A model generated the notes under the pieces. The model saw nothing but the letters and a program-made list of their open reading frames with translations, searched no databases and was not told the origin of the DNA. Positions 32,010 through 42,009 of a stretch of 64,000 nt of DNA are shown piece by piece. Made by a program: the position numbers and the translations under genes. How positions within the stretch are numbered: position 1 is the first letter of the stretch; each line of letters begins with the position of its first letter. This stretch comes from Undaria pinnatifida. Taxonomy: Eukaryota > Sar > Phaeophyceae > Laminariales > Alariaceae. Location of the stretch: NCBI GenBank assembly GCA_012845835.1, contig JABAKD010000004.1, forward strand, positions 6,181,765 to 6,245,764, in the 5' to 3' direction.

Positions 32010-32670
32010 GCTCTTTCCTGATGGCTGAAGCGGCATCTTACTTAATTAAACAGTTGTGGTTTAACTCCATGAGGGGATATCAGAACGAAAATACCAAGGG
32101 TGTGTTCGGTATGGTAGGCACCGAGGCGTATCGGTTTATACCGGCGGTATTACCGGTACCGGACACTTCGGTAAGTTCGGTACGGCATCAATGCCGGTAC
32201 CGGAAACTTCGGTAAGTTCGGTGCGACACCAATTCCGGTACCGGAAACTTCGGTAAGTTCGGTACGACATCAGTACCAGTACTGGCGGTACCGGTACATA
32301 TTTCGTACCGGTACTGGACACTTCGGTAAGTTCGGTACACCTCCAATACCGGTACCGGACACTTCGCTAAGTTCGGTACACTTCCAGTACCGGTACCGGA
32401 CACTTCGGTAAGTTCGGTACGACGTCAATACCGGTACCGGACACTTCGGTAAATTCGTTACGGCAATCATACCGGTACCGAGAATACCGGTACCGTACCG
32501 AACACACCCTTGGAAAACACACTTTCCTGATGGCTGGAGAGACGTTTGCACTTGATTAAACAGTTGTGTTTTAACGCCGCGTGGGGATATTAGAAGGAAA
32601 ATACACTTGTCTGATGGCGGAACGGACGTTTAACTTTGAACCAGGAGGAAAATACTATTGATTTTGCAGT
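32010..32670 (+). repeat. Three-copy tandem repeat (about 85 bp) interrupted by a hAT-like element
   Basis: Units at about 32015-32093, 32522-32607 and 32608-32660 share CTGATGGCTG, TTAAACAGTTGTG and GGAAAATAC. The first two were adjacent before the element at 32094-32513 inserted. Confidence 0.7.
32093..32513. mobile_element. hAT-like non-autonomous element built of 41-bp units
   Basis: Terminal inverted repeat CAAGGGTGTGTTCGGTA (left from about 32095; right ending about 32511), 22 of 23 bases matching when extended. Flanked by GAAAATAC on the left and GAAAACAC on the right, an 8-base target duplication with one change, as expected of hAT elements. The interior is seven or so units with CTTCGGTAAGTTCGGTAC and CCGGTACCGG, related in sequence to the minisatellite at 5236 and 8116. 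No transposase. Confidence 0.75.
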
Positions 32671-32769
32671 GGAACGAATTTAAGGGTGGTGCAGTTCTAA
32701 AAGGGTTACTTAGTGCCGACTGTCACGGAGCTTCGTCTTGCAATACGGACCCACCATCGTGGAACACTT

Positions 32770-32930
32770 AACGCGAGAAAGGCTCAAGCCCCATGCAATA
32801 CTATGTAATAAACACCTAACATGAGAAAGGCTGAAGCCCTGCGTGGTACTATGTAATAACCAACTAACATGAGAAAGGCTGAAGCCCTATCCCAAACCAT
32901 GTAATAGACACCGTGAGAGAAAAGGCTGTT
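32770..32930 (+). repeat. 52-bp tandem repeat, three copies
   Basis: GAGAAAGGCTGAAGCCC followed by ACTATGTAATAA occurs three times head to tail. Confidence 0.75.
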
Positions 32931-33239
32931 ACCTGATACATGTCAGGTATCTTATAATTCATCGCCCGCCGCTGAGCACCATTTATTCGAGTCAAAAGTT
33001 CTTTCGAGCGTCCCGAAAAGCACAGGCCTCACCTTGTTTCTGGGTTAGTGCTTCCTTGTGCTGTACCCTGGTAGGCCTATATCGTACCTAGATGAGGATC
33101 CTGGTCAGGCGACAATCTCGTCCCGAACGTGTTGCCCTTGGCGTAGCACGTGTTCCGTAGTACTGATAAAAGCGGCCCCCAACAGCAGTAAAAAATCAGC
33201 AAGCCCAAACACGCTACCCCAATCATACCACGGGCCCTG

Positions 33240-33717
33240 CAGCGCTCGTAGGAGCAATCTCTAACAGCAAATCACTTACTGCACAGGCGCGTTTATTTTG
33301 GCAATCCCACTGCCACCCTTGTGCTCCGCCCATGTGTCTTCTCACGGCGCGCGTGCCTATTAAAACATGCTCCCCGCCACCATGACTCTCCGCAATGCAC
33401 AAACTTACAGGCGCACAATGCAAGCACATCTAAGGTCGAATAACCTAGCGGGGTCGTTGGGGGACGATTCTTATGGGAAGTTCTTTGCGGAGGAAGGCAC
33501 ACAGCCTAATTTTATCGTCGCACGTGTCATGTGGTACTCGAAGGAGCAATCCCTAAAACAAAGTCACCCACGGCAGGCGCGTTCATTTCAAGAAGATCAC
33601 CCACCGCCGCCCTTCCTCTCCGCTGCGTATGAATATAGTTCGACAGCACGCGCAAACCCAAGATTACCCAACCTAGCGGGGTGGTTGGCGGGGGGTTCTT
33701 GTGGGGAGCCCTGGCAG
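33240..33717 (+). repeat. Decayed tandem copies ahead of the 33.7 kb exon
   Basis: GGAGCAATCTCTAACAGCAA at 33249 and GGAGCAATCCCTAAAACAAA at 33543, then AACCTAGCGGGGTCGTTGG at 33442 and AACCTAGCGGGGTGGTTGG at 33670, show a 230-290 base duplication. The upstream copy continues into a degraded exon start (TTTGCGGAGGAAGGCACACA at about 33484 against CTGGCAGAGGAAGCCATACA at 33711), in which the CAG acceptor has become CGG. Confidence 0.65.
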
Positions 33718-33903
33718 AGGAAGCCATACAACCCGTAGCCGCCAGAAATGCTGGCAAGGGGGAGAGAGAGAGCTTGGAGGGGGGCAGCGCGACCAACACG
33801 CTAGCGATGACGGCGGAAATGCCGTCACTTGCGGGCTCATCGGATTTGTCGTCGGGGGTCATTTCTGGGTTCAGGAGGGCGCTGGTGTGGGCCAACGACG
33901 GCG
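33718..33903 (+). CDS. Candidate exon, unrecognised
   Basis: Following GGCAG, the frame reads EAIQPVAARNAGKGERESLE, then GGSATNTLAMTAEMPSLAGS and a basic end RRALVWANDG, to a GTGAGG donor at 33904. Low-complexity, Ala/Ser/Gly-rich; polar. Its end phase does not join directly to the exon at 34528, so another exon must intervene or one boundary is wrong. Confidence 0.4.
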
Positions 33904-34527
33904 GTGAGGCGTCTTGCCGTGCCGTTTTATCGAGGTATGCGCTGCGTGGAGTGCACGAATTTGCACCGCACGGGCAGTAATTCGTCCTCTCCCGCCCCCC
34001 TCCGCAGCGGTTATATTTTTCCCAGACTGCACATAAATGCTGTTACGCTGAAAGTCGTCACGCCGTAAGGTGAACCTTAGGCTTGACAAGGTGATGAGGA
34101 CACGTTGTGCCCACTTTCGGATTGACCACGTGTCCTCAACTTATGGTAAGGTTCTCAAACGCCGACGAAGAGGGGTCTGTACCCCCACACGGACTCCTCT
34201 GCTTGTTAGCTACGAAGGTTGTGGGCACAAAATTGCTGCAAAGGATACATGTATGCCAACGTCCTATGAAATCGTAGAGCACAGGGCTTGTGGGTGAGCG
34301 GCACGATGTGTTTCGATCTTTCCGGAGGTGCTATTAGTATATCTATACAACGCGAGTGTCCTGAATTTTGACGTCCAGGCGTTTTGCAGAGGGTCTCAAT
34401 TTTCTCGATAAGGATGAGCGGATTTTTTGCCGCGAACATTTTCCCCGAACGTACAATACAATTTTAACATGAACAATTATTGATTTTTTTCATCACGAAC
34501 GCTTTTTCGGCCGTTCAACTTTCGCAG

Positions 34528-37375
34528 CCTCAACGATTTACCCCGGGGCAGCGCGGCGCAACGCGATGGCGATCGCAAGCACACCGAGCCGCAGCAAGAC
34601 CATCTTGGTCTCGTTCGAAAGCACGATTCTCTCTCTCAGCTGTCCGAATGCGACGGTAACGCCGAGAAAGCCGTGCCGGACGGGATGGGCGCCAGCTTGG
34701 GGAGCGTGACAACCCTGGTAAACAGCGGTAGCAGCTCCGGTGCCAACGGTCACAACAAAGTGAAGCACCACTTGGCATGGAGGTAAGCGTAAACGCGGCG
34801 CTGGCGGCGGTTGGCATGGCGGTTCGCGTTTGGCCGCGTGGCCTCATAGTACGGTAAGGGTTCTGTTCTGAGGCTTCCCGCTCAAGAACCTGTATACCTC
34901 ACCCAACTAACTAACGTTGACAAAAAAAATGGGCATTAATTCCAACAAACAATCCCATGCCCTATGTTTTCAAATTAAAAAGAGGGTATAAATGATGCCG
35001 GTATCTTCTTCTTCTTCTTCTTCTTCTTGTTTCGTCTGTGCAACAGTTATCTGTTCCTCTTTAACACGTTTGTTGTTCTTCTTGCAGCCTTTCTGTTTTT
35101 CTTGCATCACCTTCTCCATAATACCTGCCGGCTCGGCTCGCCTTTTTTTTTGTCTTTTTTTAAGTTCTTATATTTCTTATTTTCATGGTCTGGCTTGTTT
35201 TGATGTGTTCTCGTACCCGGTACTCTAAGTTTTCATTTGCTTTACCTTGGTCAATGGCGGTTGTTTTCGGTATTCTGTTTCAGTCTGTGACCACAGAATT
35301 TGGACGAAGAATCAGCAGGGCACTGGGTGTACTGATGTCGTTGGGTAGAAAGAACGGTCAATGTGAAGACAGCGAAAACACTAAAAGGGATTCTAACGAT
35401 ACGGGCCGGTTCCTGATTTTTACGATCCATATCAGGGGGAAACATATTGGCAAACGGGAGGCTACCTCTTTCGTAACAGACGTCCGGCGTCACATCTGTG
35501 TGCTTTTGGTCGAGGCCAGGTCATCAGCGTTTTCTGGAGGTTCAGTTGCATGTTTGCGAACGCGCAGTTGCACAACCTTTGAGGCGCATCTATGCTTTTG
35601 AAGCGAATTATTGCTGCTTGTTTACCTTTCAAATTTGCGGCGGTGTTGGTGAGTTGGCAAGAGTGGCTAAGGTAGTCGGGACGAGAGCTTTCACACATCG
35701 CGCTTGCTAACGTGGTGGGCTCGGGCGTGCCCTGCAGCGTGTCCTCGTACAGGCGATGGCTGCTATCACGAGATTGTGGAACCAAATTCCGTTCACATTC
35801 CAACCTATTCTAGCGATTCTCTTCCTACTCGCCACCTTTCCCCTTTCACCTTTGCACAAGGTGGCCCGAATTCTGTTCCGCTATGACGCAGGAGATGGCT
35901 TCCGTACGGTCGTTTTCAAACGGGTCTGGAAGACAAAATCGGGCTTGTTTGAGCGCAGGAGACGGGGGGTCGCCACCCGACCGGCATGAGGGTCAGCTTT
36001 CGATAGATAGCTTTGACGGACAGGAGGAGAGCGGAGGCTATCGTAAGGGCAAGGTCGACTCGGGTCTTGTTCAACAGCCTGACCAGGTGCTCGGTTGCCC
36101 CGATGTGTACGGTTCTCGCATTTCGTCGTATCGTAGCCAGAAGTACACCGAAAAAAAAAACTATAAAAACCAAACCCCAATGTCCGAGACCCAGATATTG
36201 GATACTAAAATCTAGCACAAACGAACCTAAAAAGCAATTTAGGAAAGCAATTGTTTTTTTAGATGCTGCAGATACTCCAATCCAGTACAATACCTGGTAC
36301 TGTGGTTTGTTTTTTCACGACGTGTGCCGAGTATGGTGCCGATTCCTCTTTTTGGCTTGTTCCCCTGTCGAGGCGGGTAGCCTTTCTCTGCTTAAGGTAG
36401 CACGTGAAACAACACAGATCAGGGGGCGGAGTTACACACAGAAGCGCTTAGCTGCTGGACGCTGTGGCGGAGCGACATGCCTTGGCTCTCCCCTGCCAAG
36501 ATCAACACTACGGTGTTGTAGTATCATACTCTATCATGCCCTGATTTCGATAGCGGGTTTGAGCCACACCACACAAGTGACTCTGTATCTCACGGACACA
36601 CAGCTGTTGTAGGCGATTTCTCCGGCGCAAGGTAGCTTACCACTCCATTGCGGGTTGATACCTTGCTAAATTAGAACAGCCCGAAAGGGAGCAGGGGGGG
36701 GGGTCACTCGTGCGAGTGATTCCACGAGCGAATTTCATGCAAAAAAATGCCCCAAAAAAGTTCCCCCTCGTATCGCACCCTGGGTCCACAGAGATAACGC
36801 CCGTCAAATCAAGCCGATTGTACCGAAATCTGCTGGGGGACCGCTTCCGCGTGACACCGGTGATGCCGGTGGTTTTCACAACGAGGCAGATGAACGCATG
36901 AACGCCGCCCTAAGGGGGAGACTTGAGTCGGATACAAGGGATGTTATGACCCACGAACTACGCAGGGTGCGACCTATGATAGAGAATGTCGGGTACCTTG
37001 ATATCGCCACCGTGCCCGCCCTTCCTGACCAGCAGCGGTAGTGGCGACGGATCAAGCACTTATTATCGAATGTTTATTTGAGTTGCGTAATGTGCTGCAA
37101 ATTTGACGCCAGGAAAAAATAAATAATAACCACCCTATGCATTCCTAACAAAAACGTATGTTTTGCGGTACTATGTCAGCTATAGTGCGTGTGTGGGGTG
37201 CTCACCCAAAACAAACCACAACCGATTTTTTCGCCCCCCGCCCTTGCGACATATCAGTCCACTCATCTGCGCGACTGCCCTCTGCCTTTATTTCAAGCAG
37301 GCAACATGTCACAACGTCCCCCGATCGCACATCCAAGCGCCTCGGGGCAGCTACTTTCGAATCCGCAATCGCATG
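34528..37375 (+). CDS. Gene B, 5' exon group (unrecognised)
   Basis: Three exons with matching phases: 34528-34782 (after TTTCGCAG; reads LNDLPRGSAAQRDGDRKHTE and on to NSGSSSGANGHNKVKHHLAW, donor GTAAGC), 35861-36042 (after a long pyrimidine tract ending GCACAAG; reads WPEFCSAMTQEMASVRSFSN through EGQLSIDSFDGQEESGGY, donor GTAAGG), and 37301-37375 (after TTTCAAGCAG; reads NMSQRPPIAHPSASGQLLSN, donor GTGAGC). All are hydrophilic, Ser/Gln/Gly-rich, like a disordered N-terminal region. No domain recognised. The first exon and the link to 40272 are missing: the 37375 exon ends in phase 1, whereas 40272 begins in phase 0. Confidence 0.5.
36740..37041 (+). CDS. Open frame ending at 37041, unrecognised
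   Basis: Without an ATG start, one frame stays open for roughly 95 codons: VPPRIAPWVHRDNARQIKPI, later GDAGGFHNEADERMNAALRG and VRPMIENVGYLDIATVPALP, with a TAG at 37039-37041. The sequence is strongly protein-like. The short WVHRDNARQIKPIV stretch is reminiscent of the linker after a retroelement integrase, but that is only an impression. It lies in an intron of gene B on the same strand, so it is more likely a retroelement remnant or an alternative end of gene B. Confidence 0.35.
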
Positions 37376-38039
37376 GTGAGCGCATTCTCTACCGCACTAA
37401 ACAAGGTGCGGCAGGGGGGAGACATTTGTGGCCTTTTGTCCACGGCCAAGGGGCACCCGCTCGCGCCGCTACTACAAAAATACTTTGTACGCTTGGAAGC
37501 GTTGAGCTGCGGAGCTTTTGATAGTTGCTTTTGTGTTTCACGGGTATATGCTGCCAACGAGTTGCAATACACCCATCCTGCGCGGACAAGAACATTTTAA
37601 TAAAATTTGTCGCGAATGCCTCAGCTAGTGAGTTTGATCAATGTAATGGTCGGCACATCTTTGGAAGCTGCGAGATAATCCGGACGCAGTTTTTTTTTCC
37701 ACAGATATATGTATTAATAGTGCTGTTTGAATATATAGGTCAATGATCCCCCTGGAAGCTGCAAGGGCCATCACATGTCTAGGTTATCTAAGTAAGGTAC
37801 AGGGCCGCTCGCGATAGTGGCTTAAATCGGGTAGTGGGGGCACAGGTATCATTGGATATTACCGCTGGGGGTCGACGTCTGTTCGGGGTTAACAATGTTC
37901 TTTAGCTCTGCCGCCGATTACTTCATGTAAAATATTCGATTAAATAAGGCCTCCTGTCCCGAAGCAGGAGGGCGTTGCCCGGGATATACCTCTGCTTTGA
38001 GCCTTGGAAATACAACACTAAAGTAAACGGTTTGAAGGG

Positions 38040-38270
38040 TCGGTGGGTGGGTGGTTGGGTGGGTGGGTTGGTCTGAAAACTATTTTAGCGTCCTCCGCCT
38101 CTCCTCTCCAGCCGGGCCGGGGGTTTTAGCGAACGTTTGAGGGCATCGTATATATTATTCGAGATAAACGAGCTCCAATATGCCGAAACCAACCCTTTTC
38201 CAGCCTCGGATTAGTCTAGTTTGATCCCGATCTTTCCCCTGTGGGATTTCGCAGAAGAAAAGCCTAAAGA
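38040..38270. repeat. Dispersed repeat shared with 52280-52410
   Basis: GGCATCGTATATATTATTCG, CAATATGCCGAAACCAACCC and TTTGATCCCGATC at 38133-38235 have counterparts in the same order at 52291-52390. Preceded by a GGTGGGTGGGTTGG tract (38042-38070). Confidence 0.55.
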
Positions 38271-38784
38271 AAAGTGACGATCTAAGGATTGTAGCGTCGG
38301 AAATATGGAACAACCCGGGCCCTGGGGAGGGCTAGCATAGATGGAGTGTCCGAAGTTGGGCGCAAGGGAGTAGAGCGACGCGCGCTGATTGATGCTACTT
38401 GAACGGCGCGCTCACACCACAAATGATGGTTCGGTAAAGCCACCCCTGATTTTTTTTTTGGTGGCGATGTCGGGTTGCCCAAGGGGTAACGTACGGAGAG
38501 AGGCGTGCGCGCTTCTCCCGTGCAAGACAATTTCGCGGGGGCTAGTGAGAAGATCAGGCGTGGGTGTATATACACAAGTTCAAGAGAAACACCACGAAAC
38601 TATCGCGGACAAGGCTGGATTTGTATTTTAGGACGGCCAAGAGATTCCGATGCGATTACCACACAAAAGTTAATATGTATATAAATACCGGGTACGAGGT
38701 ACTTCATACCGTTTTCGGGCTAATACCCAGGCTGAGCCTTCCGTCATTCCTGTTTCTTAGTTCGCAGTTCCTAGGGGGGTAGGG

Positions 38785-39960
38785 GGTGTTCTCTTTTGTT
38801 GCTTGCCTTTGTCATTTGACCATTAACCATGCGTCTCTTTCGAGACAGGGCATCGTTCCTATTTCCAGTAGAGACACCTCCAACGTTTAGGAGCGTAATA
38901 CGTTTCTTTCCAGGCATTACATGAAAAAAAAACGTTTTGCATATCTTATCTCCTTCCTGTTCGCCAGCCTGTGGCAACCACCTATTCGACCCAGGCCGCG
39001 GTAGTGGACTAACGTCTGAGAACTTTCTTTGCGGTGGCTCAGGGTCACTCGCGCGAGAGACGCCCCTGTTCCTTTGCGGTCATTAGCTTTCGTGTATGCC
39101 ATTTTTTGGCGAAATGATTCCGCGCTGAAAATGGTAAGCTACCCCGCGCCACAAAAACAAAACTCCTCAAACATATTTGTCCGTGGGGTGCAGGGCCACT
39201 CGTGCGAGTGGCGAAAATCCGGTAGTCAAAACGGGGGTATGATTCTACAATGCCGTAGCCTAGATAGTCTCCTAGGCTATAGCGAGTTTTTTCTCGTTAG
39301 TATTTAATGTACCAAACTTTTCCATGCCACATCCGTGGATATTCCCCATCTCTTCCTCCAGCAAATTCGTATCTTCCTTGTGCAGTCCGCATTCTCTCAC
39401 TATGTAAGTTCTACTCTCGTCTGCGTGGCCATAAGGGCCGCTTTGTGGGCCTTCTTCCTCCTCTACCCAACTACTGGTATACCCGTATTTCTTCTTTGTG
39501 GCAAGCCCAGGTCCTCCGCATGAAAACGTTTCAGCGTTTTTCGCGTAGCCTATTGGGCCGTGCAAAATTGTTTTTGTTCCTATCTCTTGTATCGTGGTAA
39601 CCCCCGTATAATATCTGAATGCTCTTCCCCGCTCACCTTATTTCTTCGGGCTAGGCTTACCCTCACCTCTTCCCTTTCCTTTTCCTTAGTCTTGTATCCC
39701 CCAACTTCTCAATAGGATAGTGTCTCTTATTGGTTCCCGTCTTGGGCCCTCCGTACTGTCTCGACAGCGCTTTCCTAATTTATTCCCGGTCGCATGTTCA
39801 CTACTTTCTCCCACACAGCCTTATCAGCTATCGCTGGCAACCTCTTCTTTGGCCTTTTCCTTGCCATGCATATTACCGTTTCAACTTTCTCAAGTCTCTG
39901 TTTGTTTCAAGCGGGCACATTCTTACTTCTGTAGGGGGCACGAGATATTACACCGTGGCG
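38785..39960 (-). pseudogene. Second LINE 3' fragment, decayed
   Basis: Matches the fragment at 15476-16430 from its 3' end (CATTTGACCATTAACCATGC) upward. The minus strand reads ADESRTYIVRECGLHKEDTN and MEKFGTLNTNEKKLAIA (39272-39430) where the first copy has the GECELYKE and EKTIAILGD motifs. The 3' part (38920-39240) is interrupted by other sequence, including a copy of the CACTCGTGCGAGTG palindrome repeat. Further upstream RDLRKLKR-like residues are recognisable at about 39890. Frame-broken throughout. Confidence 0.65.
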
Positions 39961-40028
39961 CCGCTTGTTGTGGAACTTATCGCACTTTCTTCCCTCGCAC
40001 TCCCTTCTACCGTCTACTGCAGCACCAA

Positions 40029-40054
40029 CGGCAGGCAGGCAGGCAGGCAGGCAG
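40029..40054. repeat. (CAGG)n microsatellite
   Basis: Six CAGG units. Confidence 0.85.
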
Positions 40055-40271
40055 GTGCAAGCTCGTACGTAGGCATGTGCGGCCACCTCGTGAGGGCAGT
40101 TACGGCACGACTCCAACGCAACTGGCACGAAAAAACAAGAATCCCATTTTCCACGCCAAGCCCACTATCTGTGCTAGTAGACCCCAAACAAACCTATGGC
40201 GTGGTTGGCCTTTTTCTTGAAAAATTGTTAACCCCCGCTGGGACCGTTCGGCGTAGGTGCTGACTATCCAG

Positions 40272-41978
40272 GAAAACCTCCACCTCGCCTTGGCACGCTT
40301 GGGCGAAGCTACTCGGGAACAGGTGCACTTGGTGGCTTCGAGGCCATCCGCCGCCGAGATTCTGCGAGGTCCTCGGGGGGGGGCACCACCTGAGCGGTAC
40401 TACGGGAAACAGACACACCAGGTATTTACGATGCAGCTGTAGGGTTGACTTGGACCCGGAAAACAGAGGCGTGGGGTCGGAGATGCTAAGGTGTTTTCCC
40501 GTTCGAGGGAGACGGATACTCATGACTTTTTGAAACAATTCGAGGATGACGCAAAATTGGTGGCACGAAGCACATCGTCAGAATGTCTTACCATGTCAGC
40601 CTCCCGACTCGTAGCAGGTAGGTGATGCTACTGCAGTTGAGGGTAATAATAGTTGAACAGTTCCAAATTTAATGGAGAAGAGTTTTTATGCGTACGCATT
40701 CAATGCCTTGATAAGTTTCCACCTTCGAGAGGGACGACACTTGAGGATGCTGGCCGTTGCTAGGTTCGGTGTGTGATGTGATTTGTTTTGGGTGTAAGCG
40801 GGGACCTACCAGGATCTGTCGCTGTAGCAAGAGCTTGCTAGATTCGCACGCAGATTTTTAGCCTCGTTAGAATAGGTTTTTTCTGGTGGTGGTGGTGGTG
40901 GATTTCTGGTGCTTACGTTAGTGTTAGTGATCTTGCCAGATGATGTTTTTTGGGTACCAATGTTTTCGTGTTGCATGCGTCAGCGTTGTCGACGTTGTTG
41001 GCGGTTGTCGTTGGTGACGTTTCTGTTTCGAATTTTAAACGCTGCCGTTTGAGCTTTGCGACTTCATTGCCCCCACTCGGGTGGACGAGCGACGCTCTTG
41101 CGGGTGAACGATGAGGGCGCCTCAATGAAGTGTATGAACATACGGGCACAACGGTGATGTCGCATTCAACCGTCTAGTCTAAGGGGTTAACGTGAGCTCT
41201 TTCGGGAACGCGTTTTCGACCAAACACATCTTAAGCTCCAGCGATTCACATTAAAGAGCACCTGCTTTTTTCGCCATTGGAAAAAGCACCTCAGCTGTAA
41301 GAATCGATGTTTTTCGCCGAAATATAACTTCATACGTGATTGTGACAGTTCAATTGTGTGTATTGAGGAGTGCGCATGTCCTTATGACGGGTATAGGTCG
41401 GTGACTCCGCGAAGTACGAGAACCAGGGTCAGCAGGACGGCCTCGCGTTTTTAGATGTGTTCTCAATGCTGTGTGCCGTCGTTGTTCCTTCTCGACGTTT
41501 CGGCAGGACGGCTTCATTTTTTGGTGTGTTCTCCATGCTGTGTGCCGCCGTTATTGCTCCGCAGGACTTTCGCGACTTCTTTGATGCAGAGGAGGAAGAG
41601 GCGGCCAGAAAGGCTCAGCCCAAGGCGTACACGTACCTGGGAAACTTGCGCGAGGAAGGAAAGGCTAAATACGTCTTCGACCGGACAAGCCACCCCCGAC
41701 GGGGATCTTTGGCTGCGCATCTACGGTGAGAAACCAATCGTTTGGATGGGTACACAACGACCTCGTCTCCCCCTTACCATACATATTGAGGAAGGCCTGG
41801 AAATAGTGTATGAACTCATTCAATTGCACCCCCCTCCCTTAAAAAATACCAGGTATCGTATGCTCTGACGGCGGAAAATAACGCATGCCTTGAATTCGTT
41901 TCGAAAAAAATAAATTGGTGGGGTTGCATCTAATGTCTTGAAACAGTAAGAATGAAATACACTTTGCCAACCCGCCCC

Positions 41979-42009
<31 letters not shown>

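Noticed and set aside
32130-32500. CRISPR-like array
   Set aside because: Units are contiguous degenerate 41-bp repeats between transposon-type inverted ends, with no spacers.
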